Assembly (NCBI RefSeq): GCF_000773685.1
Contig: NZ_JPQO01000185.1
Location: 1 to 35,974 of the forward strand
Origin: Acinetobacter sp. HR7
Lineage (GTDB): Bacteria; Pseudomonadota; Gammaproteobacteria; Pseudomonadales; Moraxellaceae
DNA: 35,974 nt
Direction: 5' to 3'
Shown here: positions 16,435 through 25,666 of the stretch, piece by piece
Layout: the number at the start of each line of letters is the position of its first letter
How positions within the stretch are numbered: position 1 is the first letter of the stretch
Notes under the pieces: model-generated
The model's database searches: none
Told to the model about the DNA's origin: nothing
Seen by the model: only the letters and a program-made list of their open reading frames with translations
Program-made: the position numbers and the translations under genes

Positions 16435-17900
16435 TGTGTCGGCCCAAAAACAACCTGACTTAAATCACGCTGTATACGTTTGCGTTTCAGAATGGGATGA
16501 TCTGGACCGATCTCACCACTACTGCTGGCTGCAGCATGAGAAACCGGTTTAGCCGCGGCTTCCATTTTGGCCTTACGGGCACGACGGCTACGTGGTTCGG
16601 GTTCATTCACCAACGGTTCAATTTCAGCTGTTTCCTGAGCAGCCAGACGTTGTTCCAAATGCTCTTCCTGAGTAGCCTTCCGACGGCTCTTGGCACGCTG
16701 ACGGTTATATTGTGCAATGGCACGTTCTTTCTCATCTGCCGTCATCTGCTGATAAGCATCCCACCAGCTGCCCATGCTTTGCGCAGTTTCATCGCCAGAC
16801 TTTTCACGCAGCAACAGGAAGTCAAACCCAGCACGGAAACGTGCATGACCCGATAGAGCTTCAATCTGCTGCGGTTTTGGATTCAGCAGACGGGTTTGCA
16901 TTTCCCAAACTTCACGAATAAAAGTTTCAGCAAAGCGCGGAATAATGGTACGTGTTGCCTGACGCTTTAACACATCCAGACCAGCTTGAGCACGTGCTTC
17001 GGCAGGCACTACCCCTTTGCCTAGGTAAAAATCGCAACGTTCCAGGAATGGCTTCCACAGCAACACCGCATAGAAGAATGCTGGATTGATGGTTTTACCA
17101 ATTGAAATGCGCTGATCGGTATTCTTGGCAGCCAATTCAATGAATGGTGATATTTCCGGTTTAATATCCGCAAACAGCTGACGCCAAATACCAAAATCGA
17201 TCAGCATTGGCAGTACGCGTTGCAGATGGCCCATGGTGAACAGCTTTTGAGACTCATCATACAAACGGTGCGGAGACACATCGCGCAGCAACTGGGTCAT
17301 TTCCGGAGTAAACATGTCCAGAATCGCTGGGTCAATACTGAAGTTCAGCTTGGCTGCAAAACGTAAGGTACGCAGCATCCGCACGGGGTCTTCCTCAAAA
17401 CGCAGTGCCGGATCACCTAACAGACGCAAAGTCTTATGCTTGATGTCGTCAATCGCATTACAGAAATCCAGCACGATGCCTTTGCGTGGCTGGTAATACA
17501 GCGCATTAATGGAAAAATCGCGGCGCGCAAAATCCTGCTCAATGGTACCCCAGTTATTGTCACGCAGGATCATACCCTGCGCTGAAGTCACGGCTTTTTT
17601 CGGTGGTGCACGGAAAGTCGCCACTTCGACCAGTTCTCGACCAGAATAGACATGAGCAAGCTCAAAACGACGTCCGATAATCCGGCAACGTCGTCCGAAT
17701 ACTTCTTTGACCTGAGCGGGAGTCGCATTAGTGACAGCATCGAAATCCTTGGGATTGAGTCCCAACATCAGATCCCGGACACCACCACCAACAATATAAG
17801 CTTCATAGCCAGCCTTGGTTAAGGCATCAATCACATCGAGGATATAAGAAGGTAATTGAGCGGTTGATAAACCACATTTTGACGCGCGCAAAGTTTGCAA
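16431..17900 (-). CDS. pcnB: Poly(A) polymerase I
   Basis: This 489-residue protein adds poly(A) tails that promote RNA decay. The nucleotidyltransferase head has YIVGGGVRDLMLGLNPKDFD (the DxD pair), RRDFSINALYY and the RNA/ATP-binding GDPALRFEEDPVRMLRTLRFAAKL. The last 100 residues are highly basic and Ala/Glu-rich (RQRAKSRRKATQ, RSRRARKAK), usual for PcnB RNA-binding tails. No ATG is available in the correct N-terminal region. TTG at 17900 is chosen because of GGAG 10-11 nt upstream and the preserved MQTLRASKCGLSTAQL start. Rare-codon initiation may keep expression low, useful for a toxic enzyme. Confidence 0.93.
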   Translation of the reverse strand: MQTLRASKCGLSTAQLPSYILDVIDALTKAGYEAYIVGGGVRDLMLGLNPKDFDAVTNATPAQVKEVFGRRCRIIGRRFELAHVYSGRELVEVATFRAPPKKAVTSAQGMILRDNNWGTIEQDFARRDFSINALYYQPRKGIVLDFCNAIDDIKHKTLRLLGDPALRFEEDPVRMLRTLRFAAKLNFSIDPAILDMFTPEMTQLLRDVSPHRLYDESQKLFTMGHLQRVLPMLIDFGIWRQLFADIKPEISPFIELAAKNTDQRISIGKTINPAFFYAVLLWKPFLERCDFYLGKGVVPAEARAQAGLDVLKRQATRTIIPRFAETFIREVWEMQTRLLNPKPQQIEALSGHARFRAGFDFLLLREKSGDETAQSMGSWWDAYQQMTADEKERAIAQYNRQRAKSRRKATQEEHLEQRLAAQETAEIEPLVNEPEPRSRRARKAKMEAAAKPVSHAAASSSGEIGPDHPILKRKRIQRDLSQVVFGPTQ

Positions 17901-18036
17901 AAGACGCTGTCTCCTACGTCTGAACGTAAAATTCTAAGATGACGCTAATCATATCGCTTACACGGCTAAAGGGCAATTTGATTATGTCAATCCTCAGATT
18001 ATGCTTGATTGAGCTTTCACCTTAGATTCAGACTGT

Positions 18037-18465
18037 TTACAGCGCCAGCCGGGCCTGATTTTTGGCAAATAATGCCGGGCCAATCCCTTTCACCAACTGT
18101 ATATCTTCAATACGTTTAAACTTGCCATGGGTATTGCGATATTCAATGATCGCTTCAGCTTTCTTCTGACCAATACCATGTAACTGTTGCAACTGTTCAG
18201 CCGTTGCAGAATTCAGCCTGATTTTGTCTGCATTCGAAACAGTCGACAGTGTCGGCTTGCTTAAATAATGATTGGACGGATTCATCTGCTGAGTAGACTG
18301 CTGCTGTTTTAAGCGGGCATCATGCTGTTCTTGTCTGACCTTCCAGTCAGCATAGTTTTCAGCTTGGGCAGTAGAAAAAGACAAACTACCGCCCAGTACA
18401 GATAAAATGGAGATCAGAACACTAATCAGCCTTCGGAATTTTGCCGGATAAATAATTCTTGTCAT
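18037..18465 (-). CDS. ComEA-family helix-hairpin-helix DNA-binding protein
   Basis: This 142-residue protein has an N-terminal signal peptide or anchor (basic FRRLISVLISILSVLGGSLSF, probable cleavage near AQA-EN). A linker rich in Gln and polar residues (about 40-78) follows, then a tandem helix-hairpin-helix: LNSATAEQLQQLHGIGQKKA, IEDIQLVKGIGPALF. This is the ComEA pattern of periplasmic double-stranded DNA binding during natural transformation, well established in Acinetobacter; a generic exported HhH protein is possible. ATG at 18465 has AGGTGA upstream, and the first 44 nt overlap the end of mazG, so the two are translationally linked. Confidence 0.85.
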   Translation of the reverse strand: MTRIIYPAKFRRLISVLISILSVLGGSLSFSTAQAENYADWKVRQEQHDARLKQQQSTQQMNPSNHYLSKPTLSTVSNADKIRLNSATAEQLQQLHGIGQKKAEAIIEYRNTHGKFKRIEDIQLVKGIGPALFAKNQARLAL

Positions 18466-19237
18466 GCTTCACCTGTTGTTTTAATTCTTGTTTCGCCTGC
18501 TCCCACAGCTGATCCAGTTCAGTCAGTGACAGGTCTTCTATATTCAGGTTTTGGACTGCTGCCTGATGTTCCATCAGGGCAAATCGAGTGCGAAATTTAT
18601 GAATGGTGCCAAGCAGCGCCATCTCACTCGAAATCCCAAGTTTACGACCAACATTGATCAGTGAAAATAAGCAGTCGCCAAATTCCTCCTGAATTTCGTC
18701 GGAATTTTGCCCCATCAAGGCTTGTTTAAATTCTTCCAGCTCTTCTGCAAGCTTGTCCATGGCACCTGCAACATCGGGAAAATCAAAGCCAATTTTTGCC
18801 ACATTTTTCTGAATTTCATCTGCCTGTACCAGTGCCGGGGCATACTTGACTTCATCCAGTCGCGAACGTGCCTTGCCCTGTTTTTCCTTGGCTTTGATTT
18901 CTTTCCATAACACGGAGACATCTTCTGGACTGAGTTTGGAAAGCTGCTCCGCCTGAAATACATGCGGATGGCGGCGGATCAATTTATCCGTAATTGCCTG
19001 CACTACGTCCTGAAAATCAAAAGCGCCTTGCTCGCTGTACATCTGCGACTGGAATACCACCTGCAACAACAGATCACCAAGTTCATCACGCACTTCATTT
19101 GCCTTGCCAGAACGTACGGCTGCTTCAACCTCATAAGCTTCTTCAATCGCATAACGGGTCAAGGATTCCGGAGTCTGCTGCCGATCCCAAGGACATTTTG
19201 CACGTAGTTCACGCATGATGCTTAGTAATTGTTCCAC
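18422..19237 (-). CDS. mazG: Nucleoside triphosphate pyrophosphohydrolase MazG
   Basis: This 271-residue protein has two MazG domains. The first has EEAYEVEAAV and DELGDLLLQVVFQSQ (the EExxE...ExxD metal-binding pattern), the second EELEEFKQAL and EEFGDCLFSLINVG. It starts with the typical LLSIMRELRAKCPWDRQQT. The start is GTG at 19237, fixed by AAGAGG 7 nt upstream; the open frame reaching further upstream lacks family sequence. MazG hydrolyses NTPs to NMP and pyrophosphate and clears aberrant or excess nucleotides. comEA overlaps its 3' end by 44 nt. A possible operator palindrome lies at 19260-19280. Confidence 0.94.
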   Translation of the reverse strand: MEQLLSIMRELRAKCPWDRQQTPESLTRYAIEEAYEVEAAVRSGKANEVRDELGDLLLQVVFQSQMYSEQGAFDFQDVVQAITDKLIRRHPHVFQAEQLSKLSPEDVSVLWKEIKAKEKQGKARSRLDEVKYAPALVQADEIQKNVAKIGFDFPDVAGAMDKLAEELEEFKQALMGQNSDEIQEEFGDCLFSLINVGRKLGISSEMALLGTIHKFRTRFALMEHQAAVQNLNIEDLSLTELDQLWEQAKQELKQQVKHDKNYLSGKIPKAD

Positions 19238-19259
19238 CTGACAACCTCTTTCTTTGACC

Positions 19260-19280
19260 GGACCAGAAATCTCTTGGTCC
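19260..19280. promoter_or_regulatory. Inverted repeat GGACCA-N9-TGGTCC
   Basis: A perfect 6-bp inverted repeat with 9-nt spacer lies in the roughly 100-nt gap between the divergent mazG and SDR genes. Its position fits an operator for either gene. No regulator gene is adjacent, so this is only a candidate. Confidence 0.3.
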
Positions 19281-19339
19281 TCAATGTTTGGTATGCTTGA
19301 AAGCAGTGAATAAAAATAACCAACATGGAGACCAATAAA

Positions 19340-20113
19340 ATGCACAGTATCCTTATTAGTGGTGCAGCACAAGGAATTGGCGCCGCGGTTGCACGTTTAT
19401 TTTGCCATCAGGGCTACAAAGTCGGCATCTATGACCTAAATACCACACTGGCTGAACAACTCGCTGCAAAGCTTGGTTCGCATGCTCGTGCAGGTTATCT
19501 GGATGTAACTCAGTATGATTCATGGCAAACGGCGTTAAATGAGTTTGAAGATTGGGCCGGGGAGATTAACATTCTGGTGAATAATGCCGGCGTGCTGTAT
19601 TCCGGAAATTTTGAACAGATCCCCATAGAAGCCCACCACCGCACCATCGATATCAATATCAAGGGCATGATGAACGGCTGTCATGCTGCTTTTTCTTTTT
19701 TAAAACGTGCATCCTTTGCTAGAGTGATTAACCTATCCTCCGCTTCTGCGATTTATGGACAGGCCGATTTAGCAGTGTACTCTACCAGTAAATTTGGCGT
19801 ACGCGGTCTCACGGAGAGCCTGGATATTGAATGGCAAAAATATGGTATCCGGGTGATGGATGTGATGCCACTATTTGTGCATACCGCCATGGTGCATGAC
19901 ATGCAGGCAGAAAGTATCAAAAAAATGGGAGTGCATCTGAATGCGGAAGATGTCGCTTTAGATATCTTAAATCTGGTGCAGCGCAAGGATCATCTGCTAA
20001 CCCCGACTCACCGTCCGGTTGGTTTTAGAAGCCAGTTTTTATTCCAGCTCTCCAAAATAAGTCCTCAGTTTATCAATCGGCTTACTAATCTTTGGATTGC
20101 CCGGAAATTCTAA
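19340..20113 (+). CDS. Short-chain dehydrogenase/reductase (SDR family)
   Basis: This 257-residue protein is a classical SDR. The NAD(P)-binding motif is ISGAAQGIGAAVARLF, then DL after strand 2 (YDLNT, favouring NAD over NADP), NNAGVLYSG and the catalytic Ser-Tyr-Lys set INLSSASAIYGQ ... YSTSKFGVRG. The substrate is unknown. ATG at 19340 has GGAG 9 nt upstream; the earlier ATG at 19325 has no ribosome site. It is the only plus-strand gene in this part of the window, divergent from mazG and convergent with the phosphopantetheinyl transferase, whose stop is 6 nt away. Confidence 0.92.
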   Translation: MHSILISGAAQGIGAAVARLFCHQGYKVGIYDLNTTLAEQLAAKLGSHARAGYLDVTQYDSWQTALNEFEDWAGEINILVNNAGVLYSGNFEQIPIEAHHRTIDINIKGMMNGCHAAFSFLKRASFARVINLSSASAIYGQADLAVYSTSKFGVRGLTESLDIEWQKYGIRVMDVMPLFVHTAMVHDMQAESIKKMGVHLNAEDVALDILNLVQRKDHLLTPTHRPVGFRSQFLFQLSKISPQFINRLTNLWIARKF

Positions 20114-20119
20114 AGTGTT

Positions 20120-20776
20120 TTAAAGATTATACTGGGCAGAATGCTGATAGATCTGAATCGGAGGGAAGCTAAATCCACGGCAGGATTGCTCAGCCTGCCA
20201 GGCCACACTCAACATACATGCATCAATCCGGTAATTTTGATAGGCATAGGTACCTAAACCCTGCAGAGCACACATCCCACCATCTTGATTTGGATGTACA
20301 TGGGTATTCAGCTCATTTAGATTGATCCGAATCCCGAGACCATTGGCTTTGAGTACCGCTTCCTTGGTCGTCCATACCTTAAACCAGTATTCCGGATCAT
20401 AATCCAGTGACTGCCAAATTTTGAATTCTTCGGGATGAAAGGCATGTTCAGCTAGTGCTTGAAAACGGACTTTACGGCTGAGTTCTTCAATATCTACCCC
20501 AAGATTCTGGATGCGCTGGCTCATCGCCATCGCATAAAAATTCCGACTATGACTGTGATTAAATGCATGTCTAGGATGAGCTTTCAGATACGGCTTCCCA
20601 AAATCAGTACGAACAATATCTGGGTCTTGAATTTCCAGATGAAAATAGCGTGACAGACAATAATTACGGAGCTGTGCCACTTCAATCTTACGTGCAACCA
20701 CCTGTGCCCGACGGTCTAGGCCTGAATTCTGAATCAGCGGATAGATATCAATTTGAAGTGGTCTGGACACAGTCAC
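20120..20776 (-). CDS. 4'-phosphopantetheinyl transferase (Sfp type)
   Basis: This 218-residue protein transfers the phosphopantetheine arm from CoA to a carrier protein. Motifs: FGKPYL, FNHSHSRNFYAMA (equivalent of the NxSHS CoA site), LGVDIEEL (Mg-binding Asp/Glu) and FKVWTTKEAVLKANGLG (WxxKEAxxK). Its length and two-fold architecture fit the Sfp/EntD group. No ATG is available near the start; GTG at 20776 or the GTG two codons later is used. A TTGACA lies upstream (minus strand, 20858-20853) but without a well-spaced -10. No PKS, NRPS or carrier-protein gene is in the window, so its partner is elsewhere, for example a siderophore or acyl-carrier system. Confidence 0.9.
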   Translation of the reverse strand: MTVSRPLQIDIYPLIQNSGLDRRAQVVARKIEVAQLRNYCLSRYFHLEIQDPDIVRTDFGKPYLKAHPRHAFNHSHSRNFYAMAMSQRIQNLGVDIEELSRKVRFQALAEHAFHPEEFKIWQSLDYDPEYWFKVWTTKEAVLKANGLGIRINLNELNTHVHPNQDGGMCALQGLGTYAYQNYRIDACMLSVAWQAEQSCRGFSFPPIQIYQHSAQYNL

Positions 20777-20862
20777 TCTTGGAATAAAAATAGATTAAAC
20801 CTGATTGTAAAAGACCTACCATGGTTTTGACCATGTTATATACATTAAAATCTGTCAATAAT

Positions 20863-20890
20863 AAAAAAGCCTGCATCTGCAGGCTTTTTT
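20863..20890 (-). terminator. Rho-independent terminator of der
   Basis: A 13-bp perfect inverted repeat (AAAAAAGCCTGCA / TGCAGGCTTTTTT) forms a GC-cored hairpin with A- and T-runs on both sides. It can work on both strands, but only der points at it. It lies 14 nt after the der stop. Confidence 0.92.
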
Positions 20891-20904
20891 GAATCAAACA
20901 CAAC

Positions 20905-22317
20905 TTAACCTCGTTTGAATTTCTTCTCGGCTTTTTTAAATTTTTGCACATAACGGCGACGACGCGCAGCAGTACGTTCATCCACTTTCGACTTACGACC
21001 TTCAAACGGGTTTTCCGAAGTTTTAAATTCAATTTTGACTGGCGTACCTTCCAGCTTGTAGACCTTACGAAATACGTTTTCCAGATAACGGCGGTAATCC
21101 GCAGGGGTTTTATCCACCTTGTTACCGTGGATCACAATCGTCGGTGGATTTTGCCCACCAATGTGGGCATAACGCATTTTGATCGAACGACCCTGTACTT
21201 TCGGTGGATGGTGCGCTTCTACAGCATCCTGCAATATCTGGGTAATTTTTGCAGGTGAAACTTTTAAATGCGAAGATTCATAAGCACGGTGAATTGAAGG
21301 ATACAAGTCACCTACCCCTGTACCATGCAGTGCTGAAATCAGGTGAATCTTCGCCCATGGGATAAAGTCGAAGCGTCGTTCCACATCCAGCTTACACTGC
21401 TTGCGATCATATTCAGACATGTTGTCCCATTTGTTGATCGCAATCACGATGGCACGCCCCGCTTCAATCGCATAACCGATTAAATGCAAGTCTTGCTCGA
21501 CGATGCCTTCACGTGCATCGACCACGATCACCACAACATGGGCATCTTTCATCGCCTGTAAAGTTTTTACGATTGAGAATTTCTCAATCATTTCATCCAC
21601 TTTACCTTTACGACGCACACCTGCAGTATCAATCAGGGTGTATTTACGGCCATCACGCTCAAACGGAATATAAATCGAGTCACGCGTCGTACCGGGTTGG
21701 TCAAAGGCCACCACACGGTCTTCGCCAAGCAGACGGTTGACCAACGTCGATTTACCCACGTTTGGACGACCAATTACAGCCAGACGCAAACCAGTATCAG
21801 CATCGTGTTCTTCCGGATTTTCATCTTCAGGCACATCCTGCAGCACTTCTTCAAGCATCTGCTGCACACCACGACCATGACTTGCCGCCACCTGCATTGG
21901 CTCGCCCATACCCAGTTTATAGAACTCGACCAGTGCAGCTTCTGCATGTACCCCATCAACCTTGTTCGCAACAAGGAAAACTTTTTTACCTAAAGTACGC
22001 AATTCACGGGCAATCTGCTCATCAGAAGCCAATAGTCCGGCACGAGCATCGACCACAAAAATAATCATATCCGCTTCATGGATCGCCGTTTTGGATTGCT
22101 CCGCCATATAGGAATCGATACCACCTTCAGTTTCACCGATACCGCCAGTATCGACCACAATGAAGGATTTATTTTGATAGACGGCATCGCCATATTTACG
22201 GTCACGTGTCAGACCTGCAAAGTCTGCCACCAATGCGTCACGGCTCTTGGTAATCTGGTTGAACAGGGTTGATTTTCCGACGTTCGGACGACCAATGAGC
22301 GCAATTACGGGTTTCAT
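20905..22317 (-). CDS. der: Ribosome biogenesis GTPase Der (EngA)
   Basis: This 470-residue protein has tandem GTPase domains and a C-terminal KH-like domain. Domain 1: GRPNVGKST at 9-17, DTGGIGE and NKVDG. Domain 2: [15 protein letters not shown] near 180, [10 protein letters not shown] and NKWD. The KH domain ends in a basic tail ([19 protein letters not shown]). Der is essential for 50S assembly. Just upstream of the ATG a TCAGGC/GCCTGA inverted repeat lies at 22338-22361. The bamB terminators precede it, so it probably has its own promoter in 22318-22415. The bamB-der order is conserved in Gammaproteobacteria. Confidence 0.98.
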   Translation of the reverse strand: MKPVIALIGRPNVGKSTLFNQITKSRDALVADFAGLTRDRKYGDAVYQNKSFIVVDTGGIGETEGGIDSYMAEQSKTAIHEADMIIFVVDARAGLLASDEQIARELRTLGKKVFLVANKVDGVHAEAALVEFYKLGMGEPMQVAASHGRGVQQMLEEVLQDVPEDENPEEHDADTGLRLAVIGRPNVGKSTLVNRLLGEDRVVAFDQPGTTRDSIYIPFERDGRKYTLIDTAGVRRKGKVDEMIEKFSIVKTLQAMKDAHVVVIVVDAREGIVEQDLHLIGYAIEAGRAIVIAINKWDNMSEYDRKQCKLDVERRFDFIPWAKIHLISALHGTGVGDLYPSIHRAYESSHLKVSPAKITQILQDAVEAHHPPKVQGRSIKMRYAHIGGQNPPTIVIHGNKVDKTPADYRRYLENVFRKVYKLEGTPVKIEFKTSENPFEGRKSKVDERTAARRRRYVQKFKKAEKKFKRG

Positions 22318-22415
22318 AGATTAACCTTTATTCAATATCAGGCTGTCTAAAAATGGCCTGAACATCAGAAAGTTCTGGAAGAAAATGGAAATAGGATTAA
22401 AGCCTAAAATAAATA

Positions 22416-22448
22416 AAAACACGGGGCATTGAATATTCAATTACCCCG
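22416..22448 (-). terminator. Terminator downstream of bamB (distal)
   Basis: CGGGG (22422-22426) pairs with CCCCG (22444-22448) around an inner palindrome TTGAATATTCAA. On minus it is followed by TGTTTTTATTT. It is the second of two hairpins after bamB. Confidence 0.8.
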
Positions 22449-22462
22449 CGTCAAAAATACGG

Positions 22463-22486
22463 TTGGCTTATTTTAGCATAAGCCAA
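22463..22486 (-). terminator. Hairpin directly after bamB (proximal)
   Basis: TTGGCTTA (22463-22470) and TAAGCCAA (22479-22486) form a perfect 8-bp stem with an 8-nt loop, 7 nt past the bamB stop. On minus a short T-run (ATTTTTG) follows after 5 nt. It may act with the distal hairpin as a tandem terminator, or as a 3' mRNA stabiliser. Confidence 0.55.
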
Positions 22487-22493
22487 AGAAAAA

Positions 22494-23642
22494 TTAACGA
22501 TTCTGCCAGATGCTATACGCGCCCTTGCGAGTCGAAACATAGAGCTGGTTGTCGATCACACGCAGTGTGCGCACTTCACCAGACGTTTTCGAACGGCCGA
22601 TAATTTGACCCGTTGCTGGATTAATCAGGTGCAATACACCATCCAGATCACCCACCACCAGATCACCACCCAGCATCACCGGATTGCTGAGCTTACGGTG
22701 CAGCAGCTGGTCATTTTCCCAAAGTTTCTGGCCTGAGGTAATTTCATATGCCGTGATTTTGCCATCCGTTTGGGCTACAAACACGCCATTACCGACCACT
22801 TCCGGGCGCTGGATACTGCTGGCATCTTCACTCCAGATGATCTGCTGTGAAGCCAGATCCAGTACAGTCACCTGACCTTGATAACTGGTCGTTACCACAA
22901 ACTGGCCAGCCACTACTGGTTCACCGTCAATATCATTCAGACGTTGAATATCAGAGCGACCATCAGACACCGCAACACGGCGCTGCATTTTTGGCACCCC
23001 CGTTACAGCATCGATAGCATAAATATAGCCATTCGCAGATGCGATCAATACATGACGTGGATCCAGTGCAACCGGTGCCGCCTGACCACGGAGGCTGAAT
23101 TGTACATTAGGCAGCTTATAAGTCCAGACTTCTTTACCACTGACCGCTTCATGCGCAAACACAGTTCCATCATTAGCAATGCTAATCACGCGATCGGCAT
23201 GAATCAGTGATGGCGCAATCACCGCGCCAGATAATTGTGCTGCCCAGCGTTGCTCGCCAGTTTGCTGATCCAGTGCAAACAATTGCCCCTTGGTATTCCC
23301 GACGATCACCAGACCTTGAGCCGCTTCTACGCCCGCGCTCAAACCGGCTTTGGTCACTTTTTTCTGCCACAGGCGCTGCTTGCCTTGGTAAGCCGTCACT
23401 TCACCATTTGGATTGACCGCGAACACTACGCCATTGTCGGCATCTAGACGCAAACGTAGCGGATCGGCTTCATCAGTCGAAGAAACGCTGCTGGAAAATA
23501 CAGGAACCAGAGTTTTTGCCTGTGCAAGTTTTGGTAGTGGATTCGGCTTGGCCTCTTCCACTTTAATACTTTTTCCCGCACACCCCGCAAGGGCAAGGGT
23601 TAAAACCGTTAAGGCACAGGTGAGTTTGTATTTTCTATTCAT
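22494..23642 (-). CDS. bamB: Outer-membrane assembly lipoprotein BamB
   Basis: This 382-residue lipoprotein has a signal peptide ending in the lipobox LAGC, with Cys at about residue 21. The mature part is an eight-bladed PQQ-type propeller; repeats such as GQLFALDQQTGEQRW, GTVFAHEAVSGKEVWTYKL and GVLHLINPATGQIIG are visible. BamB supports BamA in inserting beta-barrel proteins, which would include the usher encoded in this window. Its ATG overlaps the yfgM stop as ATGA. Two hairpins end the unit. Length matches E. coli BamB (392). Confidence 0.96.
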   Translation of the reverse strand: MNRKYKLTCALTVLTLALAGCAGKSIKVEEAKPNPLPKLAQAKTLVPVFSSSVSSTDEADPLRLRLDADNGVVFAVNPNGEVTAYQGKQRLWQKKVTKAGLSAGVEAAQGLVIVGNTKGQLFALDQQTGEQRWAAQLSGAVIAPSLIHADRVISIANDGTVFAHEAVSGKEVWTYKLPNVQFSLRGQAAPVALDPRHVLIASANGYIYAIDAVTGVPKMQRRVAVSDGRSDIQRLNDIDGEPVVAGQFVVTTSYQGQVTVLDLASQQIIWSEDASSIQRPEVVGNGVFVAQTDGKITAYEITSGQKLWENDQLLHRKLSNPVMLGGDLVVGDLDGVLHLINPATGQIIGRSKTSGEVRTLRVIDNQLYVSTRKGAYSIWQNR

Positions 23643-24337
23643 TCAGTTTCTTCCACTTGTGTATCTATAATCGGGCGTTCAATTTCAGGATCATCGACCA
23701 ATACGCCTACACTTTCTAGTTTAATTTGTAAAATTTGACGTTCTTCTTTACGTTCTACCAAGGCATCCCATGCACTTTGATACACTTTTTTGGCATTTTC
23801 AATATCATTTTTGGCAACGTAGATATCTCCACGTGCTTCATCTGCGGTTGCCTTGAATGCAGGCTCAGTCACCGCATCCAGAGTTTTTAATGCTTCATCA
23901 TATTTTTTCTGTGCCAGCTGTGCATAAGCCAGACGCAATTTGACGATCTGCACCAGACCCGCATCATCCACTTTCGAATTTTCGACTTTCTTCAGGGCAC
24001 GTTCAGCCGCAGCGTAATCCTGCTTATCATAGGCCAGTTTCGCCATGACCAGCTGGGTCTGGATCGCCTGAGCTGAATCAGGTGCTTCTTTGACAATCTT
24101 ATCAGCAGTTTCTGCCAGTTTAGCAAAAGCATCACCTTGTGTAGCACCAGCTTCATCCATCAACTGTTGCACCCGGGCAGTTTCCTTTTGCGACTCCGCC
24201 AGGTTTTTCTTCTGCCAATATTCCCATCCGAAAAAGGCAATCAGCGCAACTAGAATCCCAGTAATGATAGAAGAACCATACTTCTTGGTGAAGGATTTCA
24301 AACTTTCCAGTTGATCATCATCACTTATTGCACTCAT
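23639..24337 (-). CDS. yfgM: YfgM-like ancillary SecYEG translocon subunit (TPR)
   Basis: This 232-residue protein has a short cytoplasmic N-terminus (AISDDDQLESLKSFTKKYG), one membrane helix (about 21-40, SSIITGILVALIAFFGWEYW) and a periplasmic TPR-like helical domain (for example AERALKKVENSKVDDAGLVQI, YDEALKTLDAV). In E. coli YfgM associates with PpiD at SecYEG and aids periplasmic folding. The GNxxPxxxQ-like lipobox is absent, so it is an anchor, not a lipoprotein. It starts 30 nt after hisS, with AAAGGGG upstream of the ATG, and overlaps bamB by 4 nt. Order and fold both support the call. Confidence 0.9.
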   Translation of the reverse strand: MSAISDDDQLESLKSFTKKYGSSIITGILVALIAFFGWEYWQKKNLAESQKETARVQQLMDEAGATQGDAFAKLAETADKIVKEAPDSAQAIQTQLVMAKLAYDKQDYAAAERALKKVENSKVDDAGLVQIVKLRLAYAQLAQKKYDEALKTLDAVTEPAFKATADEARGDIYVAKNDIENAKKVYQSAWDALVERKEERQILQIKLESVGVLVDDPEIERPIIDTQVEETE

Positions 24338-24367
24338 GCGATTGCCCCTTTCTGAATGTTTTATCGA

Positions 24368-25663
24368 TTATTTTGAAGAAATTTTAGTTGTGAAAAATGA
24401 CACAAAGTCAGCAAATGCTACTTCCGATTGCTCTGCAGTCGCCAGCTCTTTCACCGTGAAGGTTTGTGCTTCCAGCTCACGCTCACCAATGATCGCTGCA
24501 TACAGGGCACCAGACTGGTCGGCTTTTTTCATCTGGGATTTCATCGAACCTTGTGAACCGACTTTCAGACGAATCGTGCTACCTGCCGCTTCCAGCTGGT
24601 CACGGATCTGTTCAGCCAGTACCAGTGCTTTGCCTTGAGAAGCCGGATCAGCCACCAAGAACACTTCACAATCACGTACCGGGGTATTGTCTTCGACCTG
24701 TTCCAGCAGAAGCAATAAACGCTCCATACCCATCGCAAAACCTACTGCAGGTACAGACTGATCAGGCTTACCTTTCAGTTGACCGACCAGACCATCATAA
24801 CGACCGCCGGCACATACAGTCCCTTGCGAACCTAAATGAGTCGTGGTCCATTCAAATACGGTTTTGTTGTAATAATCCAGACCACGCACCAGTTTTTGGT
24901 TGATCACGAAGCTAATACCTGCATCAGTCAGATATTGCTGTAACTGGTTGAAATGTGCCAGTGTTTCTTCACCCATAAAGTCGTGAAGTTTTGGTGCATT
25001 TTCCAAGATGCTTTGTGTTTTGGCATCTTTAGAATCCAGAATACGCAGTGGATTCGTAGTCAGACGACGTTGAGAGTCTTCATCCAGATCTGCTTTATGC
25101 GCTTGCAGGAAATCCACTAATGCCGCACGGTAATTCGCACGTTCGTCTGACTCACCCAAAGTATTCAGTTCCAGCTGTACCTTGTCAGCCACGCCCATAC
25201 GTTTCCACAGACGTGCAGTCATCAGAATCAGTTCAGCATCCTGATCAGGAGTCGCCACACCAAAAGTTTCCACGCCAAACTGGTGGAACTGGCGGTAACG
25301 GCCTTTTTGTGGTTTTTCATAACGGAACATTGGTCCGATATACCACACTTTCGGTGTTGCCCCACGCAGCAGGTTATGCTCCAGCATGGCACGTACACAG
25401 CCCGCAGTCCCTTCAGGACGCAGGGTCAAAGACTCAGGTGGATTACCCTTGTCCAGGAAAGTGTACATTTCTTTTTCAACGATATCCGTTGCATCACCAA
25501 TTGAACGTTTGAACAGATTGGTCTGTTCAACCATCGGCAAACGGATTTGTTGATAGCCATAGGCATCCATCAAACCGGATAGATGCTGTTCAAGACGTCT
25601 CCATGCTGGGGTTTGCGTTGGGAGAATGTCATTAAAACCTTTGATTGCGACGATTGAACTCAT
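24368..25663 (-). CDS. hisS: Histidyl-tRNA synthetase
   Basis: This 431-residue protein is a class II synthetase. Motif 1 is near [15 protein letters not shown]; motif 2 contains [13 protein letters not shown] ... [20 protein letters not shown]. The histidine-specific blocks are [15 protein letters not shown] and [15 protein letters not shown]; motif 3 is [16 protein letters not shown]. The C-terminal anticodon-binding domain follows (about 335-431). It charges tRNA-His. The ATG at 25663 is 3 nt downstream of the ispG stop. Length is normal (E. coli 424). Confidence 0.98.
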   Translation of the reverse strand: MSSIVAIKGFNDILPTQTPAWRRLEQHLSGLMDAYGYQQIRLPMVEQTNLFKRSIGDATDIVEKEMYTFLDKGNPPESLTLRPEGTAGCVRAMLEHNLLRGATPKVWYIGPMFRYEKPQKGRYRQFHQFGVETFGVATPDQDAELILMTARLWKRMGVADKVQLELNTLGESDERANYRAALVDFLQAHKADLDEDSQRRLTTNPLRILDSKDAKTQSILENAPKLHDFMGEETLAHFNQLQQYLTDAGISFVINQKLVRGLDYYNKTVFEWTTTHLGSQGTVCAGGRYDGLVGQLKGKPDQSVPAVGFAMGMERLLLLLEQVEDNTPVRDCEVFLVADPASQGKALVLAEQIRDQLEAAGSTIRLKVGSQGSMKSQMKKADQSGALYAAIIGERELEAQTFTVKELATAEQSEVAFADFVSFFTTKISSK

Positions 25664-25666
25664 GAT

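Noticed and set aside
19238..19372. Extended N-terminus of MazG
   Set aside because: The upstream 45 codons have no family similarity, and the GTG at 19237 has a strong AAGAGG site.
20853..20858. TTGACA (minus strand) as a promoter for the phosphopantetheinyl transferase
   Set aside because: The nearest TATAAC is 12 nt away and the 17-nt position is CATGGT; spacing does not support a sigma70 promoter, so it is not listed as a feature.
22338..22361. TCAGGC/GCCTGA inverted repeat before der as a regulator site
   Set aside because: Six-base arms in a short leader are common by chance and no function or regulator is suggested.
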